From Aphrophora alni (lineage: Eukaryota; Arthropoda; Insecta; Hemiptera; Aphrophoridae), in the NCBI GenBank assembly GCA_963513935.1, contig OY740776.1, forward strand, positions 14,929,819-14,993,818: a stretch of 64,000 nt of DNA. Reading direction: 5' to 3'. This document shows, piece by piece, positions 22,678 to 34,010 of the stretch. The notes under the pieces are model-generated. The model was given only the letters and a program-made list of their open reading frames with translations, was not told where the DNA came from and made no database searches. The translations under genes and the position numbers were made by a program. Positions within the stretch are counted from its first letter, which is position 1. Each line of letters starts with the position of its first letter.

Positions 22678-22790
22678 TACAGTGCCCACAGGGATCTGTA
22701 TTAGGACCTATTATTTTTTTCATATATTATTTTTGTAAAAGAAGATTTTATGGTAATTTGTGGTACGGAACCAAGCTCACAGCTACAATT
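22678..22790 (+). pseudogene. Small non-LTR reverse transcriptase fragment
   Basis: The plus strand encodes VPQGSVLGPIIFFIYYF, the RT motif normally written VPQGSVLGPLLFLIYIN. Similarity ends within about 30 residues. There is no flanking endonuclease or catalytic FADD pair. It lies in the intron or flank upstream of the host exon. Confidence 0.6.
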
Positions 22791-22799
22791 TATTCCTAA

Positions 22800-23670
22800 G
22801 TGACATGGATATAATGAGGTTCTGGTCTGATACTAATTATTACTACTATGCAATAAAACGAAATTAGTCTTGTTTAGTATAAGAAAAACTCAAATGATAA
22901 AAATATTATATAAGTGTCATAAATGTATGGTAATATAAACTGTCAGCTTTTAACAAATTACGAGCAGGATTGTATTTTTTAGGAAATTCTATTTTATACA
23001 TTATACTTGTCCATTGTCAGTTTTACAAACCATTTATTTTACCCTTGTAAACTCAAGATTGACTTGCTTGACAACATTATGACCCTAATGATCGCTAAAA
23101 ATGGTTATTGAAGCTATTCTATTTAAGGGCTCGTGTGAGTCACCCTTTTCGCTTTTTGTGAAGTTAAAAATCTTACTGTTTCGCCAACTATTATCTATAG
23201 AGTTGAAAGAACTTTTCTTTTTTTAAATGGGGGAAATATAAATGTATAAGCTATTTACGGAGTATTGAAGACATCTAATTCCAATGCCTTTTTTAGGAGT
23301 ATTAAAAAAAAAAATCTTATTTATATCTAGCCCCTAAAATATGAAATAAATTGCATTTCAAAGTAAACACTTGTAAATCAGTTTTTACTTTTCTAAAACA
23401 ACCAAAATTCTTATTGCAGAATCTGGAAAGTGTGGAGAAGTGGTGTACCGATGCATAATTTATTGTTGTTTTTTTACTGTTTATCTGATTTAGGTTACAG
23501 TTATAAATAGAGCACTTAAAAAATATAGTTAATTTTGAAATAGATATCATAATACTTTTATATTCAGCAACATTTTGCTGGCCCGGACTTCCCAAACCTC
23601 AAAGGTAACCCCACACAGGCACACCCTAAAGAGGTAAATTGTTTTTTTGTTTTACTAGATACTATAAGTT
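22800..23670. other. Non-coding stretch, nothing recognised
   Basis: AT-rich, with short frames only. The words ggctcgtgtgagtcaccctt near 23130 resemble the arm of the long-TIR family (gcttgtgtgagtgaagcgac) but too little is present to call a copy. Confidence 0.35.
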
Positions 23671-23677
23671 TTATATA

Positions 23678-24154
23678 CAGGGTGTTTCAGAACTCTTCTT
23701 AAAAACTTCGGGGTATTGTTCCCTGGATAAAATGATGCCAAAACTTTAATACAACCATGTGTCTATCTCGTTTCCTTATATGTCAACATGAGTTTTTTTA
23801 CTAAAAAGTTTGTTTTTAAAAAAACGACTCTACAGAATTAAACCAAATTTGGGTGGATTATTGTTAATGTTAGTTTCAGTTGGTATGTTAAGTTTCATTA
23901 CTGTAACCCAGCTTGTTTCAAAATGGCGGCCATTCAAAATTTTGAAATTGAAACAACTCTAAAACTATCCATTTTTGAAAACAATTTACAAGAACAACTT
24001 TTTTAGTAAATTTTATGACAAATTGATAGTTCCTTTTGTTTTTAATTGGGTAAAAAATAAAGGAGATGTATTTGTTGATATTTTGGGGGGAAATCCGCTT
24101 TGCAAAACTAAATATTAAAATTCATCAACTTTTGTATCACTTTTGTGCACCCTG
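23678..24154. mobile_element. Candidate Tc1/mariner-like MITE with CAGGGTG ends
   Basis: It starts TA|CAGGGTGTTTCAGAAC and ends gtgCACCCTG|TA, giving TA flanks and a 7-10 bp inverted end. The 477-bp interior contains aaaatggcggccattcaaaa and no coding frame. Ends of the type CAGGGTGTTTC recur at 46377, 60181 and 61853. The short inverted repeat limits confidence. Confidence 0.4.
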
Positions 24155-24399
24155 TAATAGGAATTCATACTATTGTAAATATGTAATAATAGTAATTAAT
24201 TATTATGATTACAATCAAGTCATGAATCGTTTTAATACATTTTTATTGTATTCGTCATTTATTGTGAATGTAATAAATAAAGTAAAATAGCTGTTTCAAT
24301 TATTTAAATGACCTTCATTTTAGATAGGAGCAAGATATCGACCTCTAGTTTGTAGAGTTGAATTTTACTAAATAAGCCCTTTAACATGAGGGGTCACTC

Positions 24400-24560
24400 G
24401 ATGGGGGTTTCCATTTAAGATTATTAAGTTACCCCCAAAACCCCCATTTTTGGGAACAGGTAAAAATGTCTTATTTGCCAAAAAGTAGCTTTTATCAACA
24501 GATGGCATATATATATTTTTTAGTTTTCAAGTTATTAAACCGGTCCGGAACTTTTGGGGG
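24400..24560 (+). repeat. Dispersed repeat, copy 1
   Basis: ggggtttccatttaagatta, attttgccaa-type text and gttttcaagttattaaaccg recur in the same order at 25966-26090. The second copy contains a C run. Both sit near long-TIR family sequence. No coding content. Confidence 0.6.
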
Positions 24561-24631
24561 ACACTCCATAAGTTCTCTTCTAACATATTATGTTCTCTTC
24601 TAACATATGTTCTCTTCTAACATAATATGTT

Positions 24632-25150
24632 CTCTTCTAAACTGCCGTGGGCCACCTACTGTGTTTCACTTGATCAAACTTTCATTTATCAAATTTGATA
24701 TTTTAAAATAAAATCTGTAAAATATTTCTATTCTACACTTCATTACAAGAAAAACGAGACCAAACAACGTATAATTTACTTTAATAGAGTACAAAATCAA
24801 CAATGTTTGCTACAAAATGAATGACACTATGATGACTAATAAGTGTGAATAAACAACACTATCGTATATCTTTATCACACACTTATTAGTCATCATACAG
24901 TCGCTCATTTTGCAGCAAACATTGTTGATTTTGGGCTATAAAATAGTAAATTTATGCGTTGTTTGGTCTCATTTTTCTTGTAATTATGTGTAGAATAAAA
25001 ATATCTTGGATTTTATTTTCAAATGAAGTGAAGCTCAGTAGGTGACACATACTGGTGGCTTGGTGGTGGGTTACCGGACATCCTAATCTCCTGCGCTTGT
25101 GTGAGTGAAGCGACACTTGGTTCAGCTGCATTCTCAGTTTGATACGGTTG
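24632..25150. mobile_element. Long-TIR family, short copy with arms nearly touching
   Basis: The left arm (ctgccgtgggccacctactg ... gatgactaataagtgtg) is mirrored by the right arm (cacacttattagtcatcata ... gcattctcagtttgatacgg), meeting near 24875 with almost no spacer. Each arm is about 250 bp. The same arms occur at 37300-38295, 39290-39623 and 62150-63450. Left of it, ttctcttctaacatat is repeated four times (24565-24640). It is non-coding. Confidence 0.75.
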
Positions 25151-25489
25151 TTGTACTTTATGCAATCTGAGGTTATAATTGCATTGAAGGATAGATAGTA
25201 CCGACTACATTAATTACAGCTTGTTATTCCAAGTCAAGATCGTATGTTGTTTTATATGTCACGTCATTCTACACAAAGTCCTAGTTGCATGACCTTTACT
25301 GCAAATCAAGTTCTGTAGGCCTTGCGTAATATGAAAAATACAGTTATGACATATGTAACTGCACGGCAACAACTGGTGTAATTTGTTTTATAAATGACGT
25401 CTGAAGGATTCCATTCTCTTCTTCGTTTGTAACTAACAATTTGTTTCTAAGTGTTGTGAACCTCGAAGTTGTGGTCTATATATTTATGA

Positions 25490-25650
25490 GAAGTAACCTC
25501 CACTCGCTACGCTCGTGTCGGCCATGTTGAATCTCGTAACTATACAATCATCACATTTTTTTTGAAAAATCACGTTTAAAGATGTGAGGTTGGTACAATT
25601 GCATGCAGAATTGAAATCTGCAAATTTTATCCAATTTAGTGTATTGTACG
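25490..25650 (-). repeat. Dispersed repeat family B, reverse-oriented fragment
   Basis: cactcgctacgctcgtgtcg followed by gttgaatctcgtaactatac, gatgtgaggttggtac and cagaattgaaatctgcaaat is the reverse complement of text found at 30690-30900, 35930-36180, 52600-52750 and 55290-55460. It is a partial copy without coding content. Confidence 0.6.
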
Positions 25651-25857
25651 TTGAATAACATGGGAGGTATAAACAAAAAACTGTTTAAAATGGCAGCTAA
25701 ATGTGGAAAATTACTTTTTCGGTTTTATGAGGCCAATTTCAAGAGGAGTTAAAAAAAATGGCGCTCGAAATTTTGTGCGATTACCAAACTTTTATAATTC
25801 GTATACCGGTTAGGTTAAAATAAAGAAAAGAACATAAATTAAAGATGCCTAGTCCTC

Positions 25858-26100
25858 GAATAACGTCAGGGTCGGAGGAGAGCAAAAGTTGGTCAAGAGA
25901 GAATTGTAACGTAAAATTTGGAAGGGAAAAAATCAGTAATAGTCCTATATGGAATTAAATTATAGTAGATGGGGTTTCCATTTAAGATTATTGAGATGCC
26001 CCCCCCCCCCCCCAACATCTCATTTGCCAACACATAAAATATATTTTTTTCTATCTGTTTTCAAGTTATTGAACCGTTCCGGGAGTTATGAGACACAGTA
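25858..26100. repeat. Fragments of two dispersed repeats
   Basis: aacgtcagggtcggaggaga (25862 on) matches the outer end of the long-TIR family seen near 37255, 45178, 56322 and 57450. From 25966 it is followed by copy 2 of the ggggtttccatttaagatta repeat, with a C run at about 25999-26013. Confidence 0.55.
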
Positions 26101-26103
26101 TAA

Positions 26104-26195
26104 CATAACCTAACCTAACCTAATCTACTTTTTGGTATAAAAAAAATGTACATCAGATTTGTCGTAGCCAGAACATCACAGGTTAGGTTATATAT
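26104..26195. repeat. Interstitial CCTAA run with an inverted partner
   Basis: aacctaacctaacctaatct at about 26107 is followed about 70 bp later by ggttaggttat at 26184, so the pentamer occurs in both orientations around a short spacer. CCTAA/TTAGG is the standard insect telomere unit. Confidence 0.7.
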
Positions 26196-26199
26196 ATTG

Positions 26200-27560
26200 C
26201 AATATTATTTTAATTAATCCTTTTGATGTACAAAAAAGTGGGGGCAGGGGTGCGTATTATAAATTTTAGCCAAATTTGGCTTGGTTTTGTCGTTGAATAC
26301 GATTGAACATTTTAACATGGTACCCGTTTGTAATAGTATTGCGTCAATTGCTTAACTTTTTCATTTCTAAAGAACAATATAAACCCATTATCGAGTGAAT
26401 TACACCAGTCACACCATCTCGCACTCGCCAGACACGAGTTGAATTCTAGATTTGACAATGTCAGGTGTAAGTTCCGTCAAGGCCGCCATTGCATTGTTAT
26501 TGTTCTACAAAGAATAAGTTGTTTTGATTGGATTAGAGTTAGGAACTGCTGTCTTCATCGATCTTTCAAGGTCTAAACACATTGTCATGTTATGTCTAAT
26601 AGACTAACAAAGAATACACGGAAACTAAGATCCATGGTTAATTATCTTGCTGATATACAATAACCATAAACAATCCTTATTTGTTTTGTTTTTTTCGAGG
26701 TCTTTTTACAGGAAATAGTCTGTACTCTTGAGATAAGTCGTGGGTTTCTGTTTTCGATAACTCGAAATTCGGGGGTAACTGTCATAATTACTATTTTCTA
26801 AAAACGATTTTGATGAAATTTTGCGTAGCTTCTAAGGATCTAAATGTATTTGATCGTCAACTCTCCACGAACTTGGTTCGTGAGTTATCGGTAAAAAATT
26901 AAACCTTGTGTGGTCAGTTATAAAAAAATGTAATTTCTCAAAATCAACTCTACCGATTTCAATCAAATTTTGATGCAACTTCGTAGGTAAATAGTAGTTT
27001 ATGCAACGTTCGTACAATGATAAACGTTACACTACAAAGGTTGCACACACTATTCCATCTACAACTACCTACTTTAGATAGGGAAATATACAGTAAAAAA
27101 GAATAGAATATTTCATTATTAGTACCGAAAGTGACTTTTCCCGGTGCTGGATCGTCTTGCGTGTTCTACGAAAATTCGATCAAGCACCGGAAAAAAGTAC
27201 GAGTTATGAACGATACTTTTCATGATGGTGTAAAAACACACAATAGGTTTAAGCAAAATAAATACTAGTACATTTCTCATAATATAAGCTTTTAATTATT
27301 ACAAACATCTGTAAATGAGTTATAGAGTTAAACAACATAAAAAAACCTACAATTTAAAAGTTCAGATGTTTATGGTACAATTTTGAAAATTGGTAATATT
27401 GATTCCTTCGTTTAGAGGTTTTTTTTAAGTCCCTGTAATGTAGCCACGTTTGTAGCGGTCACGTTTGTATTATCCATTTGTATTATCCATTTTCAAACAT
27501 GTAAATACAACAGAAAAATTTGACTATTTGTTTCGACAATACTATTGTTAATTGTTTAAG
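26200..27560. other. Non-coding stretch, nothing recognised
   Basis: Only short frames without domain-like content are present. gtgcgtattataaattttag and aatttctcaaaatcaactct are unique in the window. Near 27140-27205 the words cccggtgctggatcg and gatcaagcaccgg form a weak inverted pair about 40 bp apart. Confidence 0.35.
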
Positions 27561-27591
27561 ATCAGCTAATTTCCAAAGCACAAATGCATTG

Positions 27592-27870
27592 GAAAGAAAC
27601 AGTGCTCCTGGTGGGCAAACACGAAACTAAATAGCAATGGTAAGTCAGCTGAACGTTTTTCCCTTGTTCTAGATTTGAGATTGGGAAAAGAATAATTTCG
27701 TAGCTCTCAGCTGTTATCGAAAACAGCTGATTTCGGTTCAGTATGATGAAAAGAAACATTAGTGCTCCTGGTGGGCAAACACGAAACTAAATTAGAGCAA
27801 TGGGAAGTCAGCTGATCGTTTTCCCTTGCTATACTTAATTTGAGATTGGGAAACGATCACTTTCAAAATG
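27592..27870. repeat. Tandem duplication of about 100 bp
   Basis: gtgctcctggtgggcaaaca at 27601 recurs at 27762, and both are followed by cgaaactaaat, gtcagctga, cgtttttccc-type text and tttgagattgggaaa. The spacing is about 160 bp. It has no coding content. Confidence 0.75.
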
Positions 27871-28559
27871 GCGCCTGGGAAACTTATTTTCCAAAACTCT
27901 TTATCGCCTATTACTCAATGACATTTGTCATATCTGGGTGGAGTGGTAGGGGGGTTTTAACACAGACCTGTCTTTCCACTTCACTTTACTCAAATAATTT
28001 TTCATTAAAAATATGTAAATGATTTTAAATTTTCCAAGTACGATTAAATATTATTTTGCCTGTGGTTATTGTTTGTAATTTTTAAAAGGCTTTACCCGCT
28101 TTACTTAACTGGTGACCAAAAGTTACAGTTTTTTGTTGTGATTTTCGTAGGGTTGAGTAGTAGTAGTAAGATCAATAAGAGAGGTACCCTAAAAAACCGT
28201 CTTTCACGCGTCATTGTGAAACGGTTAGAGATAAAGTCAAACTTTAAATACAAAAAAAAGTTTTTGAAAGACCTTTTCAAAATGTGCTTCACGACTAACG
28301 TTACTATTTGGAGTGTTTAGTTTAAATCTGTTTTCCCCTCAAAATATTATGTATTTTTAAATTTTGAAAATTTTTGAGTAAGGGGCAATTTAAGCACATT
28401 TTTGGAAAAGGTATCTTCTCATGAATCTAGGATAACAATTTGGTTTATGTAGGCTATTTTATGTGGTAACAATGAATCTAACTTTAAAACACTACTTTTT
28501 TGACTTTTTGGAACATCCTGTACATGCGCAGTTGAATAAGTTAAAAAACACCTTTTTTT

Positions 28560-30000
28560 CCAAAACCACAATAAAACACCAACACAAAGACTGTATAGTT
28601 ATGTTTATTCTACCATATCTACATTTCAATAGCACTGCTATCATCTTCAGAAGTACAATAGCACTAACCTTAATAACTACAATTACTAATGAAAGCAATT
28701 TCCCCAAAATCACAATAAAACACTAATACAAAGACTGTATAGTTATGTTTATTCTACTATATGTACATTTCAATAGCACTACTATCATATTCAGAGGTAC
28801 ATTACACACTAACTTTAATAACTATAATTACTAATGACAGAAAATTCCACAAAACCACAATAAAACACTAAAAACACAAAGACTGTATAGTTATGTTTAT
28901 GCTACCTTATGTACATTTTAATAGTACTGCTATCATATTCAGAGGTACATTACACACTAACTTTAATAACTACAATTACTAATGACAGAAAATTCCCCAA
29001 AATCACAATAAAACACTAACACAAAGACTGTATAGTTATGTTTATTCCACCTTATGTACATTTTAATAGTACTGCTATCATATTCAGAGGTACAATACAC
29101 GCTAACCTTAATAACTACAATTACTAATGACAGAAAATTCCCCAAAATCACAATAAAACACTAACACAAAGACTGTATAGTTATGTTTATTCCACCTTAT
29201 GTACATTTTAATAGTACTGCTATCATATTCAGAGGTACATTACACACTAACTTTAATAACTACAATTACTAATGAAAGAAAATTCCCCAAAACCACAATA
29301 AAACACTAACACAAAGTCTGTATAGTTATGTTTATTCTACCTTATGTACATTTCAATAGCACTACTATCATATTCAGAGGTACAATACACGCTAACCTTA
29401 ATAATTACAATTACTAATGAAAGAAAATTCCACAAAACCACAATAAAACAGTAACAACACAAAGACTGTATAGTTATGTTTATTCTACCTTATGTACATT
29501 TCAATAGTACTGCTATCATATTCAGAGGTACAATACACACTAACCTTAATAACTACAATTACTAATGACAGAAAATTCCCCAAAATCACAATAAAACACT
29601 AACACAAAGACTGTATAGTTATGTTTATGCTACCTTATGTTCATTTTTATATTACTGCTATCATCTTCAAAAGTACAATACTTAATAACTACAATTAATT
29701 ACTAATGAAAGAAAATTCCCCAAAACCACAATAAAACACTAACACAAAGTCTGTATAGTTATGTTTATTCTACCTTATCTACATTTCAAAAGCACTGCTA
29801 TCATCTTCAGAAGTACAATACACACTAACCTTAATAACTACAATTACTAATGAATGAAAATTCCCCAAAGCCACAATAAAACACTAATACAAAGACTATA
29901 TAGTTATGTTTATTCTACCTTATGTACATTTCACATGCACTGCTATCATCTTCAGAGGTACAATACACACTAACCTTAATAATTACAATTACTACTGGCG
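28560..30000 (+). repeat. Tandem array, about ten units of about 145 bp
   Basis: Unit text includes cacaataaaacactaacac, aaagactgtatagttatgtt, tattctaccttatgtacatt, actgctatcatattcagagg and actaaccttaataactaca. cacaataaaa falls near 28567, 28711, 28855, 29003, 29149, 29293, 29439, 29587, 29725 and 29871. The array has no frame conserved between units and is satellite-like. Confidence 0.92.
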
Positions 30001-30660
30001 ATAATTGACCTATTTCCCCAAAAATTTGATGGAATATGAATATTAACGACCCAACAACTAGTCTACATCTTGTATACCATCATTACGCACATTGTTCCTT
30101 CGTTTATTGTCAAAAAGAAAATAGCTTAGCGTAGAATATTTGTTGGTCCAGTGAACTAACACAGATTAGCCACAGTAAAGGTCAACGACTCCAAACCAAT
30201 CTTCTCCCAATAGTCGTCAATCATACTAATTTACTTTGATGAATTCCCGCTGACTAAAAGGAAAACGTTCATTACTTCCGACAGCGAAAAATGTCCAATT
30301 CATTGTGACTGGCCGAAGCGATAAGTTATTTGTAACAGCGCTGTGTCTGCTTCTATGAACACAATAAAAGTTTAGCCAAGGTTTACAAAGATAGTGCGCA
30401 TTTTTTTTCACGGGCAATCACACGGATTTGCTGAAATAATGTCGCCTCGAAACATTCTCAGATGTATTATACAGAAAGCTATTTAATCAGTTAAAAAAAT
30501 CGGTGAAAATAGTTCGTAGAAATATCCTTTACTTGCCCAGTATACGAATGTAGTCTGGAAAACGAAAAAGAGATTTTCGACGTGTTGTCATTGTCTGTAT
30601 TTTCCTACGTAAATAAAGATAGGAAAATGAAAATTTAGTGTGCTCATATTGAAATTGAGA
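30000..30660. other. Non-coding stretch, nothing recognised
   Basis: No supported gene or repeat. Short frames on both strands lack motifs. Confidence 0.3.
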
Positions 30661-31200
30661 AGAATCAAATTGAAAATGTTAAAATGACGACCATTTAAAA
30701 CAGTTTTTTTGGTTTATTATGTCTTGTATTGTTAAACTTATAAATTAGATACAAATGTACAGATTTCAATTCTGCATGTAATGTTACCAACCTCACATCT
30801 CTATGATGATAAATAGCGAAGTTATTGTCAAAAATGAAATAACGAATCCTGATTAGATGAATAAATATGATCGTAACTTTAGTTACGAAGGCCGCGTCAC
30901 CGACAGAATGTAGTGAGATGACCTCTCGTTACATATGTACAGCTTCCAGGTCCGCCAGAACGAAGGGAATGGAGACTTCATGCACATCTACTAGCCGACG
31001 TCTAGAAAGTAGAGTACACAGTTATGACGTTCAGAAAACCTGTGTAACAACTGTTTTAAATAAACCTACCCTACTGGATAAGACCTCTTGATCTAACAAT
31101 ACTGTTTCATGTAACTCCCAAGAAACAAACTTTTGGGCGTTACATTTAGAAGATCAGCTTGCATGACGGGACTGGGTAAGTACCACGATGGTCCCTATCT
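30660..31200 (+). repeat. Dispersed repeat family B, copy
   Basis: This copy holds gaccatttaaaacag, cagatttcaattctgcatgt, the caacctcac-type block, gcgaagttattgtcaaaa, the tcaccgacagaatgtag block, then aaacctgtgtaacaactgtt (31037) and ttttgggcgttacatttaga. The order matches copies at 35700-36670, 52380-53430 and 55200-55780. No TIR and no protein domain were found, so the class is unknown. Confidence 0.65.
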
Positions 31201-31715
31201 ACTTATCAATGACGTCTGCAACCAGTGAACAGATTTTTATGAACTTGGTAATTGGAGACATTTTGGCCACATCTCAAAGTGTATATTTAAGGTTAGGTTT
31301 CATAAGACGAAAACCCAAACAGGTTGAATGAGTTTAGTGTAAAATATAACTAAACAAAACGTATAGATATCAAGAATTATAGTTCGAGTTTTCGATAAAA
31401 AACCAAAAACTCGATAAAAAACCGCTATAAAAAGGCGGATTTCTAAAATCGTTCCGTTAAATGTAAATATTTATAAACCAAACCATTGTGGGTTAACCCA
31501 AAAAGTCGATAAAAATTTTCCAAAACTCTAATAAATTATTAAAATCACTTGAAATATTATTTAATTAATAATACTAGTTGGTTTAAAAAACCGTATCTAT
31601 AAATACTTGTAAAGGGCTGCACGTTGAGTAAATCTTAATCTCATTGTCGTTTGTAACGATAACTCGAAAGTTGCAGCAAAGTCAGTGAGAGTGTACAGCC
31701 TGTGCTGGGAAGCGA

Positions 31716-31787
31716 CTAAGGATAGCTCAGTTAGTAGAGCATTGACGCGTAAAACCAAAGCTCCTGGGTTCAATTCCCAGTCTAGGT
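31716..31787 (+). tRNA. tRNA-like segment 1 (probable pseudogene)
   Basis: It carries a box A-like TAGCTCAGTTAGTAGAGC with a paired D arm (GCTC/GAGC) and a box B-like T arm (CTGGG-TTCAATT-CCCAG). The acceptor stem pairs poorly. The anticodon loop has no U33 in the standard register, so no isotype can be assigned. A working tRNA is unlikely. Confidence 0.45.
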
Positions 31788-31999
31788 AGTATATTTTTTT
31801 ACTTCAAATATTATTTAATTAACAATACTAACTGTTAAAAAACGTTTAAGCGTTGAAATCAATAAATACACACGTAAGTGCTCCAAGTTGAGTAAATATT
31901 AATTTCAATGTCGTTTGTAACGAGGTAATTAATTTGATAACTCGTAAATTGCAGCAAAAATCAAAATCAAGTGAGAAGTGTACGGCCTCTGAGAAGCGA

Positions 32000-32071
32000 T
32001 CAAAGATAGCTCAGTTGGTAGAGCATTGACGCGTAAAGCCTAAGGTCCTGGGTTCAATTACCAGTCTAGGT
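32000..32071 (+). tRNA. tRNA-like segment 2 (probable pseudogene)
   Basis: It has the D arm TAGCTCAGTTGGTAGAGC and T loop TTCAATT. The T stem has one mismatch (CTGGG/ACCAG). In the standard register the anticodon stem is TTGAC/GCCTA-like and the loop lacks U33. Confidence 0.4.
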
Positions 32072-32286
32072 TGTATATTTTTTTACTTCAAATATTATTT
32101 AATTAACAATACTAACTGTTAAAAAACGTTTAAGCGTTGAAATCAATAAATACACACGTAAGTGCTCCAAGTTGAGTAAATATTAATTTCAATGTCGTTT
32201 GTAACGAGGTAATTAATTTGATAACTCGTAAATTGCAGCAAAAAGCAAAGTCAAGTGAGAAGTGTACCGCCTATACTGAGAAGCGA

Positions 32287-32358
32287 TCAAAGATAGCTCA
32301 GTTGGTAGAGCATTGACGCGTAAAGCCAAAGGTCCTGGGTTCAATTCCCAGTCTAGGT
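32287..32358 (+). tRNA. tRNA-like segment 3 (probable pseudogene)
   Basis: This is the best-formed copy. The D arm and T arm (CTGGG-TTCAATT-CCCAG) are fully paired. The anticodon stem TTGAC/GCCAA has one mismatch and the loop GCGTAAA has C where U33 belongs. The acceptor has three or more mismatches. Confidence 0.45.
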
Positions 32359-32366
32359 AGTATATT

Positions 32367-33350
32367 TTTCACTTGAAATATTAATTAATGTTTTAATTCA
32401 GATTTTTTTTAGGTTAACGGCAATATATTGATCAGAAATTTGGGGTTTAATCTATAGGGTAGATGGTCCGAATATGAGACCAAACCCTGTTTTATACAGC
32501 CCAGTAAGTGCTGCAGCCAAGCGGCTACGGAAATAAACATTAGTTTCTACTGTTATTAGTCATCTGTGAGTTAACTAATGTTCGTAACAGTGTATATAAA
32601 CGTTCTGTGTATTGTTTTATAAATTTTTTGAAAATATAACCTATTTTCAACGGCAATGTAATAACTTTGTAAACGTTCCGAGATTGCCCATATATCAAAT
32701 TTGATATAAATTGGGTCCACGCGTTTGAGCTATAAACTTTTTTTTGGACTCCGTGGATCTCATAATGGATATATCTGCAAAAAACTTGCCATCGGATAAA
32801 TTGTCCTGAACTTATCAGATTTTGTTGTTGATATTTAGCTTTACAATCAAGATGAGGTTTCAGTATGCAATCCCCCAACAATGTTACTACCGGTTTCTTA
32901 TGGTATCCCAACCGTAAACATTATCGAAACTTCTTCTTAACAGTATTTCAACTTAAGTCAAATGACGAAGCACCATTCAAGACCATTGTTCATGGAACCG
33001 GGAATTAACGCATTCCCTTCACCTTCTAGACAGCCGAAAGTTGTCCTGGATCTCTGTCACGTAATTAAATAAATCATGGAATGAAGTGTGCTTTAGATAA
33101 GTGCGTTTTGTATTGTGACTTTCACAGCTAATCTGTTGAGTTGATCGGAGGAAAGTGAGGGTTTCTCACGGTCTGCAGTTATGTGAATTGACCGTGGATG
33201 TAGTTGACATCTCTACAATGTCTCTTAGATTTTACTTGTTCACAATGTACGTAAGGAGAAAGTTATGTGAGTTCGAAAATGTGAAGTCTTCTGGCTCCAA
33301 AAAATTGGTTTTGGAATAATGTCTGGCTGTCTGTCATCATTTTCTAATGC
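32367..33350. other. Non-coding stretch, nothing recognised
   Basis: No gene-like frame; the longest frame (minus, 32911-32540) shows no motif. The stretch separates the three-unit tRNA-like array from its outlying copy. Confidence 0.3.
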
Positions 33351-33432
33351 TCAAGGTAAATGATTTGATAACTTGTAAATTGCACCAAAAGCAAAATCAA
33401 GTGAGAAGTGTACAGCCTGTGCTGGGAAGCCA

Positions 33433-33504
33433 CTAAGGATAGCTCAGTTAGTAGAGCATTGACGCGTAAAACTAAAGGTCTTGGGTTCAATTCCCAGTCT
33501 AGGT
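33433..33504 (+). tRNA. tRNA-like segment 4, outlying copy
   Basis: It has the same D arm and T arm as the tandem copies, with TTGGG-TTCAATT-CCCAG. It is preceded by about 80 bp of the array unit (cttgtaaattgcaccaaaag). The anticodon loop again lacks U33. Confidence 0.4.
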
Positions 33505-33756
33505 AGTATATAATTCGAACAAGTTGAGCGAATTTAATGAAATTTGGAACGTGTGCTGTAACAATATATCGGGACTTGGGATAGCTGCTCTAAGAAAAAT
33601 AGTAGTTGTACAATATCCAATTTTCATAAAGCCAACTTTCTATAGTTTGTAAAACGAAGGAAGACGATTGGCGGAAGGATCGCCTTATTAACATACACGC
33701 AGATTTCACTCAGGGGATTGTAACTGACCCTAAGACCGGCGTTATTCACCAATTAC

Positions 33757-34010
33757 GTGGGGTTGGCTCGACACTTTGGGGAACTAGGGTCATCTGATCC
33801 TAACCTAACCTAACCTAAAAGCATTACTTTTAGTGCCGTGTGATAAGCAACGCTTTCATCCAGTACAAATTAAATTACAGTGATATTTATTTTCTATTTG
33901 ATCTTTATTGATTTTAATTATACCCGCCTGACTGGTACCTGATCCGTTCACATTTCCAGGAAGTGATTGCTATTGACTGGGGCGGCCAATATGTCGAGCC
34001 AACCCCACGA
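33757..34010. mobile_element. MITE family C (TTAGG-carrying), short copy
   Basis: The ends cgtggggttggctcgacact (left) and tgtcgagccaaccccacg (right) are inverted. The interior holds cctaacctaacctaacctaa at 33798-33818 and tacctgatccgttcacattt. A reverse-oriented, longer copy lies at 58748-59262 with the same blocks. It is non-coding. Confidence 0.75.

Larger units (their letters stand above)
31548..32366 (+). repeat. Tandem array of three units, each ending in a tRNA-like segment
   Basis: Three units of about 284-287 bp share tacttcaaatattatttaat, gttgagtaaat, caatgtcgtttgtaacg, cgtaaattgcagcaaa and a terminal tRNA-like segment. Units 2 and 3 are nearly identical; unit 1 is diverged and lacks part of the middle. 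A partial fourth unit lies at 33353-33510, exactly about four unit lengths from unit 3. The array could be an amplified tRNA-related SINE or a tRNA pseudogene cluster. Confidence 0.85.

Noticed and set aside
28560..30000. CRISPR array
   Set aside because: Units are contiguous with no unique spacers, and the genome is eukaryotic. The same applies to the arrays at 40.2, 47.2 and 49.4 kb.
31716..33504. Functional tRNA genes
   Set aside because: The four copies lack a paired acceptor stem and have no U33 in the anticodon loop, so they are more likely tRNA-derived repeats.
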